From NCBI GenBank assembly GCA_041666525.1, contig JBAYGT010000009.1, positions 1 to 64,000 on the forward strand: a stretch of DNA of 64,000 bases, written 5' to 3'. The notes beneath the pieces are model-generated. The model ran no database searches, was not told the origin of the DNA, and saw nothing but the letters and a program-made list of their open reading frames with translations. The position numbers and the translations under genes are program-made. Source of the DNA: JBAXTZ01 sp041666525. GTDB taxonomy: Bacteria > Bacillota > Negativicutes > JBAXTZ01. Shown here in pieces: positions 26,660-35,746 of the stretch; the first letter of the stretch is position 1; each line of letters opens with the position of its first letter.

Positions 26660-27610
26660 TTATTTGCGCTGTTTTAATTTGCGGTAATCAAAAACGGCGT
26701 CAAACGCGCCTGCAAGTACCACAAGTTGAGTAAAAAATCCATTAACAAAAACGAGTAGCAATATTATAACACGAAACAATTTATTGACGTTATATTTTCC
26801 AAAAACAAACCAGAGCAATGAAATTCCCTGGACAAACAACGCAATCGCCGCCGCAATCAACACGTTAATCGCAATGTCTTTGGTTATAGTTAAATTATAG
26901 GTCTGCCCAAACCATAGTAATGCTATTGATCCGAGCAACGCCCAAACAAAGAAGTTCGGTATTTGCCAAAGGCCAAAAGGCGGAAATCCCGGTGTTTTCC
27001 TGTCAAAACGGTTGAGAATTTTACGAATAAGCCAAAAATTTATCACAGCATTAAACAGCGCCGAAATCAACAACAATACTGGCAGCGCTATTTGTAACAT
27101 CCATAGCATTAAATCAATAGTTTTTTTCAAACTATCCAGCTGTTCTCCTTGCACACCAAGTTGCTGGTAAAACCCGATGGCTTCAGCCATAATTGTTTTT
27201 AACTGTTCAGCATCACCAAGCGGATTGATTCCGGTAAGCGCGGCGCCGATGAAAAGTACAGCAACATTCGATATTAAGCTGGCAATCGTTCCCAAAGCAA
27301 CAATTTTTGCCGGACTATCACCCGCTCGAAATGAATAACCAAATACTATGCCTACCATACCTAACCCGATTGCTATTGTCACTGCTTGCAAAGGATGAAC
27401 CAGTGCGGCAATCATAACTGTCGCAACCACTGTAGCAAGAATGCTCCACTTATAACCGTGCCGGACACCAAGAATAGCTATCGGTACCGGCCAAAAAAGA
27501 CTGGCAAAAATTCCAATAAACGGCATATATGTTCCGGCCAACGCGAAAATCACCGCAATCGCAGTTAATATTCCACCTTCAGTCATTGGCCGCAATCCTT
27601 TATTATTCAT
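26660..27610 (-). CDS. yybS: YybS family membrane protein (DUF2232)
   Basis: The 316-residue polytopic protein (about eight helices) matches the DUF2232/YybS group by position before gdpP and by sequence features such as EGGILTAIAVIFALAGTYMP and the C-terminal run of helices. The family function is unknown. Sequence likeness to substrate-specific components of vitamin transporters has been noted for the fold. GAGG lies nine bases before the ATG. It starts 11 bases after the NlpC/P60 stop and precedes gdpP by 36 bases. Confidence 0.85.
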   Translation of the reverse strand: MNNKGLRPMTEGGILTAIAVIFALAGTYMPFIGIFASLFWPVPIAILGVRHGYKWSILATVVATVMIAALVHPLQAVTIAIGLGMVGIVFGYSFRAGDSPAKIVALGTIASLISNVAVLFIGAALTGINPLGDAEQLKTIMAEAIGFYQQLGVQGEQLDSLKKTIDLMLWMLQIALPVLLLISALFNAVINFWLIRKILNRFDRKTPGFPPFGLWQIPNFFVWALLGSIALLWFGQTYNLTITKDIAINVLIAAAIALFVQGISLLWFVFGKYNVNKLFRVIILLLVFVNGFFTQLVVLAGAFDAVFDYRKLKQRK

Positions 27611-27621
27611 GACAATCTACC

Positions 27622-28242
27622 TCATTCAAATAGCGCGACGATATATTCCCAAAGACTCTTTGATTGCTCGGCTGCATTTACGACACGCCGCGCTCCGACA
27701 AATTTGGAATGCCAATAAGCATCTTCCGTTCCGGAAATTGTAATTCCCTTTTTTGTTTCTGCATCAATAAATTTTTTATCGCCGAGATAAATGCCCACAT
27801 GGGAAACATCATCGGCGCTTGTTGTAACATTGGCCTTCACTTTGACATTAGCAACAGGTTTAGCTTTAGTTTCAGTGGCAAAGAACAGCAGATCACCTGG
27901 TTGCAGCTTTCGGTAGTCGAATGACTTATCGCAAACTATCTGGCCGTTCTTATATTGTTCATCAGCCGTGCGCGGTAATTTGACTTTGTTTTGCGCAAAT
28001 ACATATTGAACATAGCCGGAACAATCAAAGCCTTTTGGCGTGCTGCCACCAAACAAATAGGGTACGCCCTGATATTTTTTCGCAGTGCTGATTATTTTAT
28101 TTATATCGGCCTTTGGCAACGGACGCTGCTGTGCGACAGTTTGAGCACCGCCAGATGTTGATGTTGCCGACTCGGCAAACACCAAATTGCATTGAGAACC
28201 AGTAATAATCATAAACACAAGAAAAACAGTTAATATTCGCAT
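27622..28242 (-). CDS. Secreted NlpC/P60 cell-wall peptidase
   Basis: This 206-residue exported cysteine peptidase probably cuts gamma-D-Glu to diaminopimelate bonds in peptidoglycan stem peptides. The signal peptide (about residues 1-24) ends near VFAES. The NlpC/P60 domain has the catalytic Cys in GFDCSGYVQYVF, LQPGDLLFF and the catalytic His in VSHVGIYLG. There is no SH3 or LysM binding module. The ATG at 28242 with GAGG nine bases upstream is preferred over an earlier in-frame start. It overlaps the preceding phosphoesterase gene. Confidence 0.92.
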   Translation of the reverse strand: MRILTVFLVFMIITGSQCNLVFAESATSTSGGAQTVAQQRPLPKADINKIISTAKKYQGVPYLFGGSTPKGFDCSGYVQYVFAQNKVKLPRTADEQYKNGQIVCDKSFDYRKLQPGDLLFFATETKAKPVANVKVKANVTTSADDVSHVGIYLGDKKFIDAETKKGITISGTEDAYWHSKFVGARRVVNAAEQSKSLWEYIVALFE

Positions 28243-28243
28243 A

Positions 28244-29404
28244 CTATTTCGCCTCAATATCAATGATATTAATTTCCGCCGGACAGTTAAATCTAAACGG
28301 CAACCAGCCGCCTACACCTGTAGACACTACTGCCGTGAGATTTGGTAATTCATAGCGTCCGCGCAAATAGCGAAACTTCGCCTTGAAAAAATTCAGCGGA
28401 CCAACTTCAACCTGTCCGCCATGGGTATGCCCGGACAACACCAAATCCACAAGCACACGATTATTAATCACTTCAATATATTCCGGACTGTGCGCCAACA
28501 ACACCCGCAAACTGTTTTCAGGGACGCGTAACAATGCAGTGCGCAAATTCAATTCTGCCAGTTTTCGGTCAAACCGCATACCGCCTTCATAAAGCGGATA
28601 ATCAACACCGAGCAAATAAACATTATCACCAGACAATTGCACGTGCGCATTGTTAAGTAGTTTTACCCGGCTTTTTGCCAGGGCGTCCAGCACTTTAGCG
28701 ATATTGCAATAATATTCATGATTACCAAGTACGAAATAAATTGGAATTGCATAAGCGGCGCCAAATTCATCAAGTTTTTTTAGCGCCGGTACAATTTCAC
28801 GTTCATCGTCAAAAAGATCGCCGCCAATCAATAGCGCATCTGGCCGCTGTGCGCCGACCAGCGTCAAAGTTCGGTCCAGCGTTGCAAGATTATAAACATT
28901 ACCCAAGTGCAAATCCGAGAAGTAGGCAATCCGGAAGACGCCGGGACGTTTTATTTTTTCGCTGGTAAACTGTTGTGTATTTACAACAATAGTACTCCAA
29001 CCGTTGTACATCCCCAAAAACGCTGTCAAATAAAGCAACAATGCAATAAATAAAAAAACTTTGCGTACAGCAGCCCCGATTTGTCGTCGGAAAATCTTTC
29101 CGGCAAGGTTAATTACAAAGAATAATAGTAATAAAACTACCGTAAAAGCGCCGCCGAGCAGCCATGACATCCCGAGTAAACCAAGAAATTCTCCAACTCC
29201 ACTATTATACACTCCGTTTACAAACTGTAAAGCATCATAGCTGACACACAAGCCAAACAAAACAAATAGCGTGGGAAAAATTATATTCAAGCGCCTGGAT
29301 TTTTGTCCGCAACAACGACTAAAATAATACCACGCCAAATAATTAATCGCGCCATAAAAGAAAATTGCAAAAATATAATGCCAAACCAAACCATATCTCA
29401 TCAT
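28244..29404 (-). CDS. Membrane-bound metallophosphoesterase
   Basis: The 386-residue product has four or five N-terminal membrane helices (to about residue 135) and a C-terminal calcineurin-like phosphoesterase domain of the YkuE type: IAYFSDLHLGN (D-x-H), IGGDLFDD (GD), VLGNHEYY (GNH-E), LLAHSPEY and LSGHTHGGQ. Such domains bind two metals. YkuE-type members have been linked to lipid A-like or UDP-linked substrates, but nothing here fixes the substrate. Its start overlaps the lysA stop (ATGA), so it is co-translated with lysA. Confidence 0.88.
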   Translation of the reverse strand: MMRYGLVWHYIFAIFFYGAINYLAWYYFSRCCGQKSRRLNIIFPTLFVLFGLCVSYDALQFVNGVYNSGVGEFLGLLGMSWLLGGAFTVVLLLLFFVINLAGKIFRRQIGAAVRKVFLFIALLLYLTAFLGMYNGWSTIVVNTQQFTSEKIKRPGVFRIAYFSDLHLGNVYNLATLDRTLTLVGAQRPDALLIGGDLFDDEREIVPALKKLDEFGAAYAIPIYFVLGNHEYYCNIAKVLDALAKSRVKLLNNAHVQLSGDNVYLLGVDYPLYEGGMRFDRKLAELNLRTALLRVPENSLRVLLAHSPEYIEVINNRVLVDLVLSGHTHGGQVEVGPLNFFKAKFRYLRGRYELPNLTAVVSTGVGGWLPFRFNCPAEINIIDIEAK

Positions 29405-30654
29405 AAGTTATCAAAATCCAATGTGGCAAAATAATCGGCGATTGTTTCTTCGCGACGAATTTTCGCAATTGTACCATCTTGCCTCACGATATACTCCGCC
29501 GGACGTAATTTGCCGTTGTAATTGAAACCCATTGAATGACCGTGCGCACCGGCGTCGTGAATAATCAAATAATCGCCAATCTCAACTTCCGGCAGGCTCC
29601 TGTCGATTGCAAATTTATCGTTATTCTCACAAAGCGAACCCACCACGTCATAAGTGCTTGTTAACGGGCTGTTCTCTTTGCCCATTACCGTGATGTGGTG
29701 ATAAGCGCCATACAGTCCCGGACGCATCAGCGCCGCCATGCAGGCATCCACACCGACGTAGTCTTTATAGGTTTTCTTATGATGAAGTACCTGGGTGATT
29801 AAGTAACCATATGGCCCTAAAATTACGCGTCCGCATTCCATAGCCAGTTTCAACGGGTGTAACTGACTGCCCGCAATCAGCGAATTATAGATTGATTTTA
29901 TTTCCTGGCCCAGTTGCTCAAGATTTAACCGGGACTGCTCCGGCCGATAAGGAATACCCACGCCACCGCCAAAATTAACGAGCTCAACTTTTACACCGCA
30001 ATTGTCAAACACGTCCAACGCCAATTCAAACATCATCCGCGCGGTTTCAATAAACCACTCCATATTCATTTCATTAGAGGCAACCATTGTGTGCAAACCA
30101 AAACGCTGGACGCCACACGAGGTGCATTTTTTTATGGCAGCAAATATCTGCTCGCGCGTACAACCATACTTTGCTTCACTCGGTTTACCAATAATCGCAT
30201 TGCCACCTGCGCGGGCATCGCCGGGATTATAACGAAAAGATACAAAATTCGGCAATTTGCCAATTTTCTGCAAGACATAATCAACATGAGTAACATCATC
30301 AAAGTTAATTAATGCACCGGCAGCAATTGCCGCGGCATACTCATCTATAGGTGTATTGTTAGACGTAAAAACAATTTTCTCACCAAAAATCCCGGCTTTT
30401 TGCGCCAATATAAGCTCCGGCAAAGAACTGCAGTCAGCACCCAATCCTTCTTCACGAAGAATTTTCAGCAGATAAGGATTCGGATTGGCTTTTACTGCAA
30501 AAAATTCCCTGAACTCTGGTGTCCAGGAAAATGCGGCAAGAAAACTACGAACATTCTCACGAATTGCCGCCTCATCATACAGATAAAACGGCGTAGGAAT
30601 TTTTCCAGTTGCATTTTTAATAATTTCAGTACCAATTATCACTTTTTTATTCAA
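29401..30654 (-). CDS. lysA: Diaminopimelate decarboxylase
   Basis: LysA makes lysine by decarboxylating meso-diaminopimelate with PLP. The 417-residue fold III enzyme has the Schiff-base Lys in FFAVKANPNPYLL, the phosphate-binding NFGGGVGIPY and the substrate motif GSLCENNDKFA. GYRP-like tail residues are absent and the protein has a clostridial-style insertion; it belongs to the divergent LysA group often found in anaerobes. The start is TTG, with AGGAGG nine bases upstream and no nearby ATG. It overlaps the SEDS gene by eight bases. Confidence 0.87.
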   Translation of the reverse strand: MNKKVIIGTEIIKNATGKIPTPFYLYDEAAIRENVRSFLAAFSWTPEFREFFAVKANPNPYLLKILREEGLGADCSSLPELILAQKAGIFGEKIVFTSNNTPIDEYAAAIAAGALINFDDVTHVDYVLQKIGKLPNFVSFRYNPGDARAGGNAIIGKPSEAKYGCTREQIFAAIKKCTSCGVQRFGLHTMVASNEMNMEWFIETARMMFELALDVFDNCGVKVELVNFGGGVGIPYRPEQSRLNLEQLGQEIKSIYNSLIAGSQLHPLKLAMECGRVILGPYGYLITQVLHHKKTYKDYVGVDACMAALMRPGLYGAYHHITVMGKENSPLTSTYDVVGSLCENNDKFAIDRSLPEVEIGDYLIIHDAGAHGHSMGFNYNGKLRPAEYIVRQDGTIAKIRREETIADYFATLDFDNL

Positions 30655-31768
30655 CCCGCTTGTCCTCCTGTATCTTTCCGGCGATATTCGCGAGAATTCC
30701 GATTGCTATCCAATTGATAACCAAAGAAGTTCCACCGAAGCTGATAAACGGCAACGGTACGCCAACAACTGGCAACAATCCGGTAACCATCGCGACATTT
30801 ATCAGCGCTTGACCGGCGATTAACAGCGTAATGCCGATTGCCAGCATGCGGCCAAAAACATCGGTTGTTTTCATTGCTACTGTAACACTGATTTGAGCAA
30901 ACATGAAAAACAGCGCAACTAACAACACGGCACCGATAAATCCGGCTTCCTGCGCCCAGATTGCAAAAGCAAAATCCGTATGCGCTTCAGGCAAATAGAA
31001 AAACTTACTCAACCCCATACCAAATTGCATTCCAAAAATTTTCCCACTACCAATCGTAAGCATTGATTGGCAAGCCTGATAACCGATTCCCTGGGCATAT
31101 TGCCACGGATCCCACCAAGCTCGAATCCGATCCAAACGGTACGATGCAAATATTATCAACGGAACAGACATCAAAACAACTGAGACAATCAAACCAATAA
31201 CAACCCGCGACCGCAGACCGGCGACAAGATATAAAGAAAAACACACCAAGGCAATAACTATCGCCGTACCTAAATCCGGTTGCTTAAATACCAGCGCGAA
31301 GATTACTAATGTAACCGCAACTGGCGGTGTAAACAGCGAAATGTAGCGCGGACTGTCTTTTTTTCGAAAAAACATATCAATATATGCTGCCGTCAAAAAA
31401 ATCGCGCTGAGCTTGGCCAACTCGGACGGCTGAAAGGTAATGCCAAATTTCAACCAGCGTTGTGAACCATTGACCGATATTCCTACCACTTCTACCGCTA
31501 TTAGCAGGATAATAACAACCAGTGAAAACCCATATTGCAAACGGATATTGTTGAGTTTTTGGTAATTAATTTTTCTGCTGCAAAGCACCAATGCCAGCAA
31601 TAAACCCCCTACCAGAGCCTTCGCTTGTTGCAGAAAAAAGAAATAAGGATTATTCTCGTTGTTCATCGCCAGAATATAACTGGAATTAAAAACATTGAAT
31701 AATCCGATAGCTGAAAGCAATAATGCCAGAAAAATAATCTTCTCCCGGTAGCTACGCCAAATTTTCAC
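30647..31768 (-). CDS. SEDS family peptidoglycan polymerase (FtsW/RodA/SpoVE type)
   Basis: The 373-residue protein has about ten membrane helices and SEDS signatures: FGITFQPSELAKL, FKQPDLGTA, RIRAWWDPWQYAQGIGYQ, LPEAHTDFAFAIWAQEAG with the catalytic-site Asp, and PLPFISFGGTS. SEDS proteins polymerise glycan strands from lipid II together with a class B PBP. The motif details suit FtsW/SpoVE at least as well as RodA; the division or elongation role cannot be fixed without its partner, which is not in the window. GTG start, overlapping the trmB stop region. Confidence 0.92.
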   Translation of the reverse strand: MKIWRSYREKIIFLALLLSAIGLFNVFNSSYILAMNNENNPYFFFLQQAKALVGGLLLALVLCSRKINYQKLNNIRLQYGFSLVVIILLIAVEVVGISVNGSQRWLKFGITFQPSELAKLSAIFLTAAYIDMFFRKKDSPRYISLFTPPVAVTLVIFALVFKQPDLGTAIVIALVCFSLYLVAGLRSRVVIGLIVSVVLMSVPLIIFASYRLDRIRAWWDPWQYAQGIGYQACQSMLTIGSGKIFGMQFGMGLSKFFYLPEAHTDFAFAIWAQEAGFIGAVLLVALFFMFAQISVTVAMKTTDVFGRMLAIGITLLIAGQALINVAMVTGLLPVVGVPLPFISFGGTSLVINWIAIGILANIAGKIQEDKRVE

Positions 31769-32417
31769 AATTCACACTCTCAAAATCCGCGACGACACGG
31801 AGTATTCGCTTGCCAAGCCCACTAAAACGTTCTTCATATTCAGTCATTACATCAGCTGCTTCTAAATACTCAGGCGCATTATGCCAATCGTAGCTGAGAA
31901 AATTTAAGTTCATGTTCATAGCGGCGAACTGTTCTAGCGACCAGGCAAACAATTCTTCATTATCAGTTTTGAAGACAATCTCGCCGCCTTTTACTAACAA
32001 CTTCTGATATTGCTTCAACAATTTCTGGTGCGTCAAGCGTTTCTTTTCATGACGATTCTTTGGCCACGGATCGCTGAAATTGAGAAATATTTTTTCAACG
32101 GATTGCATCCCAAGCCAATCGAAAACATCCGAAACATCGCGATTAACGAACCACAAATTACCAATTTCCTGTTGCCGGGCCGCTTCAACTGCACGATAAA
32201 CAACTCCCGTAACCCGCTCCACACCCAAAAAATTTACTTGCGGATACAAAAACGCCATACCATTAATGAATCTTCCCATACCAGTGCCAATCTCTAACCA
32301 TAACGGCTTGTTTTTTAAAAAAACTGCTGTGCTATCTAGCGAAAAATCATCAATAATTCCATCGCCATAAAAATCTTTAATTCTCTCTTTCATCCAGGGT
32401 TTTGCGCGCCATCGCAC
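31752..32417 (-). CDS. trmB: tRNA (guanine-N7-)-methyltransferase
   Basis: TrmB methylates G46 in the tRNA variable loop using S-adenosylmethionine. The 221-residue protein shows the family N-terminus MRWRAKPW, the SAM motif LEIGTGMGRFI, LGVER, and the conserved NFSDPWPKNRHEKKRL segment with catalytic Asp. It begins with GTG, supported by the conserved family N-terminus and GAGG ten bases upstream. It heads the 14-gene leftward run from its own promoter. Confidence 0.95.
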   Translation of the reverse strand: MRWRAKPWMKERIKDFYGDGIIDDFSLDSTAVFLKNKPLWLEIGTGMGRFINGMAFLYPQVNFLGVERVTGVVYRAVEAARQQEIGNLWFVNRDVSDVFDWLGMQSVEKIFLNFSDPWPKNRHEKKRLTHQKLLKQYQKLLVKGGEIVFKTDNEELFAWSLEQFAAMNMNLNFLSYDWHNAPEYLEAADVMTEYEERFSGLGKRILRVVADFESVNCENLA

Positions 32418-32449
32418 AGAGCAATCACCTCATATCAATTAATTTGTAC

Positions 32450-32478
32450 ATTATACCATTCGTATGCTTTACAAACAA
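32450..32478 (-). promoter_or_regulatory. Promoter of the trmB-led run
   Basis: TTGTTT (32478-32473) and TATAAT (32455-32450) are 17 bases apart on the minus strand, with an extended -10 (TGGTATAAT). It lies 33 bases upstream of the trmB GTG. Confidence 0.7.
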
Positions 32479-32517
32479 ATTTTAACTCAAGTTAAGTGTC
32501 GATAATTCACTTTTTCT

Positions 32518-32546
32518 TTGTTTTATAACGACAGCTATTGTATAAT
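32518..32546 (+). promoter_or_regulatory. Promoter of ispA
   Basis: TTGTTT (32518-32523) and TATAAT (32541-32546) are 17 bases apart, 30 bases upstream of the ispA ATG. The hexamers are the same as in the divergent trmB promoter. Confidence 0.65.
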
Positions 32547-32575
32547 TATCTGGATAAAACAACTTGGAGGCTTCT

Positions 32576-33463
32576 ATGAAGGTTGACATCGAAAAGTACC
32601 GAAAAGAACGCGCGCAAATGATTGACGGCTTGTTGCAGGAGTTAGTACCAGAAGGTGACGTATATCCACCGCAAGTTTATGAAGCAATGCGTTATAGTTT
32701 GTTCGCCGGCGGAAAACGCTTGCGCCCGATCTTGCTGATGGCTGCTGCTGATGCCCGGGGCGGCAATGGAACAAACTTTTTACATGTTGCCTGCGGACTG
32801 GAAATGATTCATACTGGTTTTTTAATTCATGATGATTTACCGTCGATCGATAATGATTTTTTCCGCCGCGGTAAACCTACCAATCACCGCGTTTATGGTG
32901 ACGGAATGGCATTGCTCGCCGGAACAGCTTTGATTACCATGGGAACCGAAGCCATTCTTAACCAGCCCAATGTTAATCCGGAACTGCATTTAAAAGTAGT
33001 GCGCGAATTAATCCATGCCGTTGGCCCGACCGGCTTAATCGGCGGACAAACTGTTGACGTGCTTTTCCGCGATAAACCAATTGATGAAAAATCAATGCAG
33101 TTTTTGCACAAAACAAAAAAAGGCTCGGTCTTCAAAGCCGCAGTTCGTGCGGGCGCAACATTAGTCAGCCCCCGTAAACGCTATATTGATGATTTGACCG
33201 AATATGCGGAACACTATGGCAATGCCTTCCAAATAACTGATGATATTCTCGACGTAACCGGTTCACTGGAAAAAACCGGAAAATCCGTCGGCAGTGATAT
33301 CAGAGATAAACACTACACCTACGTTTCGGTGTACGGCCTGGAAAATGCCAAACAAATGGCGCGCTACGAAGTTGACAAGGCGGTTGAGTCGCTGTGTCAG
33401 TTTGGTGAAGAAGCCGATGTTCTGCGTTCACTGGCGGAGTTTTTAGTAGCCAGAGATTTTTAA
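32576..33463 (+). CDS. ispA: Polyprenyl synthetase, probable farnesyl diphosphate synthase
   Basis: The 295-residue prenyltransferase condenses isopentenyl diphosphate with an allylic diphosphate. The first aspartate-rich motif is HDDLPSIDNDFFRRGKPTNH and the second is ITDDILDVTG. GGKRLRPIL binds substrate, and the short spacing within the first Asp motif (DDxxxxD) fits short-chain farnesyl/geranyl synthases. GGAGG lies five bases before the ATG. It is the only rightward gene between 16.5 and 64 kb, with its own promoter and terminator. Confidence 0.92.
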   Translation: MKVDIEKYRKERAQMIDGLLQELVPEGDVYPPQVYEAMRYSLFAGGKRLRPILLMAAADARGGNGTNFLHVACGLEMIHTGFLIHDDLPSIDNDFFRRGKPTNHRVYGDGMALLAGTALITMGTEAILNQPNVNPELHLKVVRELIHAVGPTGLIGGQTVDVLFRDKPIDEKSMQFLHKTKKGSVFKAAVRAGATLVSPRKRYIDDLTEYAEHYGNAFQITDDILDVTGSLEKTGKSVGSDIRDKHYTYVSVYGLENAKQMARYEVDKAVESLCQFGEEADVLRSLAEFLVARDF

Positions 33464-33477
33464 AACTGATATACGAA

Positions 33478-33522
33478 AGCGGCTGCATTAAAGTTAAACT
33501 TTAATGCAGCCGCTTATTTTTT
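33478..33522. terminator. Bidirectional terminator between ispA and the SIS gene
   Basis: The perfect inverted repeat AGCGGCTGCATTAAAG / CTTTAATGCAGCCGCT with a TTAAA loop is followed by TATTTTTT on the plus strand. It sits between two convergent genes. Confidence 0.9.
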
Positions 33523-33529
33523 CACCAAA

Positions 33530-34273
33530 TCACAAATAAAAAATCCGTTCGGCAAACTTTTCCATTAAATTTCTATTGAATTCATCGCCGCCATCGACAT
33601 TAGCGCTGTGAAAAATTGGCGGTACTTCGCCCTGTTGTTGCAAGTATTCAATCGCGGTTAAAGAAATGGCGTGTAAAATACTGGCACCGATGACCGTTGA
33701 TGTTGCACCGCTTTTCTGCGACATCCCGTCGATAGCTACGGCGGCGTCTTCAAAATCGCCACAATTATCTATGACAATATCAGCAAGCTGGTACAACTTT
33801 TTACCGGACGGATGTCTTGACGTCAATCTTGACGAGTAATCAAGATTAGTAAGCGCAACTATAAAGACACCTTTTTCTTTTGCGCGTTGCGCCACTTCTA
33901 CCGGTACGCTGTTGCGTCCGGAAACCGAATGAACAATTAATATATCACCATTTTTCAGCGGTGAGCCGTCGACAATGCCAATTCCCAGACCCGGCTGACG
34001 CTCCATAACGGAGGTCAAAGTAATCGGCTTGACATCACAAGTCAACGTCGGATTAAACAGCGGATTAATCACCGCCAACCCGCCGGCACGATAAAACATC
34101 TCCTCGGCCATTATACCGGCATGTGCGCAACCAAATACAAACACATTGCCGCCCGTAATGATAACATCAGCCATTTTCTTTGCTACCCGGCCGATAGCGC
34201 CGGCCTGCGTTTTTTCGACATCGTCCAAAATCTGCCGTACCCGGTCAAAATACATTTTTGCATACTTTTTCAT
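33530..34273 (-). CDS. SIS domain sugar-phosphate binding protein (UPF0309-like)
   Basis: The 247-residue product has a single SIS fold: GGNVFVFGCAHAGIMAEEMFYR (phosphosugar loop), ILIVHSVSGRNSVPVEVA and a late GATSTVIGASILHAI helix. SIS proteins isomerise or sense aldose/ketose and amino-sugar phosphates. It resembles the UPF0309 group, whose function is not established. It is the last gene of the long amino-sugar-related leftward region. The start has AAGGGG about eleven bases upstream, which is a long spacing. Confidence 0.8.
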   Translation of the reverse strand: MKKYAKMYFDRVRQILDDVEKTQAGAIGRVAKKMADVIITGGNVFVFGCAHAGIMAEEMFYRAGGLAVINPLFNPTLTCDVKPITLTSVMERQPGLGIGIVDGSPLKNGDILIVHSVSGRNSVPVEVAQRAKEKGVFIVALTNLDYSSRLTSRHPSGKKLYQLADIVIDNCGDFEDAAVAIDGMSQKSGATSTVIGASILHAISLTAIEYLQQQGEVPPIFHSANVDGGDEFNRNLMEKFAERIFYL

Positions 34274-34338
34274 ATTGGTCTATTCCCCTTTCAATTGACG
34301 ATATTACCACGTAAACTTATAACACGATATTTAAATAA

Positions 34339-34354
34339 TGTTTCACGTGAAACA
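34339..34354. other. parS centromere site (ParB/Spo0J binding)
   Basis: TGTTTCACGTGAAACA is a perfect 16-base palindrome identical to the Bacillus parS consensus. It is the core of a longer perfect palindrome (34329-34364) flanked by ATTTAAATAA arms. In known systems ParB loads here, spreads and recruits SMC for origin segregation. The intergenic position fits a real site. The flanking palindrome could also fold as a hairpin in the RNA leaving the nucleotidyltransferase gene. Confidence 0.92.
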
Positions 34355-34400
34355 TTATTTAAATGACCAAAAATAAGTTCGTCAGAACTGTTTCGAAAAA

Positions 34401-35732
34401 TTACCAGCCATATTTCTCCGGTCCCCAATATTTTTTCACCTGCTGTTGCTCGACCAGTATCAGTGAATTGCTTTCGACATTGCTTTTGATTATCGCACCC
34501 GGTCCGAGCGCACAATTGCAACCAACTACTACGCCTGGATAAAAAACATTGCTCACACCGCAACGGGTGTAATCGCCGATGTAGCTGCAATTTGCATATT
34601 CTCCGGCTTGCGCCAAGCTCTGCTTATCATCAAAGCGCAGCGTTCCCATCATCGTTCCGGCACCAATATCAACATGGCTGCCAATTAATGCGTAGATTTC
34701 CGAATGATGAACAATGCAAACATTGTCCAACGTCATACCACTGACTTGCGCACAAAAACCAATTTTGTTGAAGTCACCGATTATTGTATCGCTGCAAATC
34801 AAACAGTTGTTTTTAATCAAGCAATTGCTCCCGATAACACAGTTACCCTCAATAATGGCTCCGTAATCAATAACCGTGTTATCTCCGATCCAGACATCAC
34901 CCTGAATAACAACATTGCGGCCAATGCGGCTGTTTTTGCCCAAGCGCACCCGGCCTTCAATAACTGCCGATGAATGGATTTTCTTTGTTTCAACTGTTGC
35001 GTTAACAACTTTCAGCAATTCTCCAGCAGCTAATTGATTGGCCTTTAATAAATCCCAGGGGAAATTAACATCAACCGCAAATTCAACCGCATTTACTGCA
35101 ATCACTTCATTGCCGTCTTCGCAAAAAGTCTGCAGACTTTGTTCAATCACCGACTGCTCCGGCGGCATTCCGCCTACCGGAACTTTCAACATTCTGCCAG
35201 GGTTTGTTTTTAAATACTGCAACGCCGCCGGACTTAAATGATAAACTCCCGCAATTACGCTGTCGGCGTAGCTTTTGCGCGGTTGTCCGTAAATCGCGGT
35301 TACTTTGTCTTCAACGACTTTTGCGCCAAAACTTATTTGCTCATTTTCCACAGCCGGACGCAGCAAAACGGATGTACAATTTGTTTTGGTTAACATATTT
35401 CGCAGCGAGCTGTTATCAATTACAATATCACTGCAGAGCACAACAGCAGCGCGCTTATAGCCGTTCAAGGCCACTAAAGCGGCATCCGCCGTTCCGGTAG
35501 TATGCGGCGCTTCAAAATAACTGATTTTGTATTTTCGCAGGCAATGCTTGATTTGTTCAATTTTACCGTCAGCCACAACACGAATATCTTTAATTCCCAA
35601 TTCACGCAACTGTAATACCATCCGCTCAATAATCGGAATGTTGCAGACCGGTAAACAAGCCTTATGCCATTTTTCCGTGTAAGGATACATTCGTTTTCCC
35701 TTACCGCAGGCAACTATTACTGCACAAGCCAT
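34401..35732 (-). CDS. GlmU-like sugar-phosphate nucleotidyltransferase with left-handed beta-helix
   Basis: The 443-residue product has an N-terminal NTP-transferase domain (about 1-225): MACAVIVACGKGKRMYPYTE, where GKGKRM replaces the usual GxGTRL, then HKACLPVCNIPIIERM and VLCSDIVID. A C-terminal stretch of hexapeptide repeats (about 265-430, e.g. VIEGRVRLGKNSRIGRNVVI) forms a left-handed beta-helix. This is the domain order of GlmU and related bifunctional enzymes; the activated sugar is unknown. The start with GAGG five bases upstream removes 38 unconvincing N-terminal residues. It overlaps nothing but follows the preceding gene by 14 bases. Confidence 0.8.
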   Translation of the reverse strand: MACAVIVACGKGKRMYPYTEKWHKACLPVCNIPIIERMVLQLRELGIKDIRVVADGKIEQIKHCLRKYKISYFEAPHTTGTADAALVALNGYKRAAVVLCSDIVIDNSSLRNMLTKTNCTSVLLRPAVENEQISFGAKVVEDKVTAIYGQPRKSYADSVIAGVYHLSPAALQYLKTNPGRMLKVPVGGMPPEQSVIEQSLQTFCEDGNEVIAVNAVEFAVDVNFPWDLLKANQLAAGELLKVVNATVETKKIHSSAVIEGRVRLGKNSRIGRNVVIQGDVWIGDNTVIDYGAIIEGNCVIGSNCLIKNNCLICSDTIIGDFNKIGFCAQVSGMTLDNVCIVHHSEIYALIGSHVDIGAGTMMGTLRFDDKQSLAQAGEYANCSYIGDYTRCGVSNVFYPGVVVGCNCALGPGAIIKSNVESNSLILVEQQQVKKYWGPEKYGW

Positions 35733-35746
35733 ACACACCTCATTTT

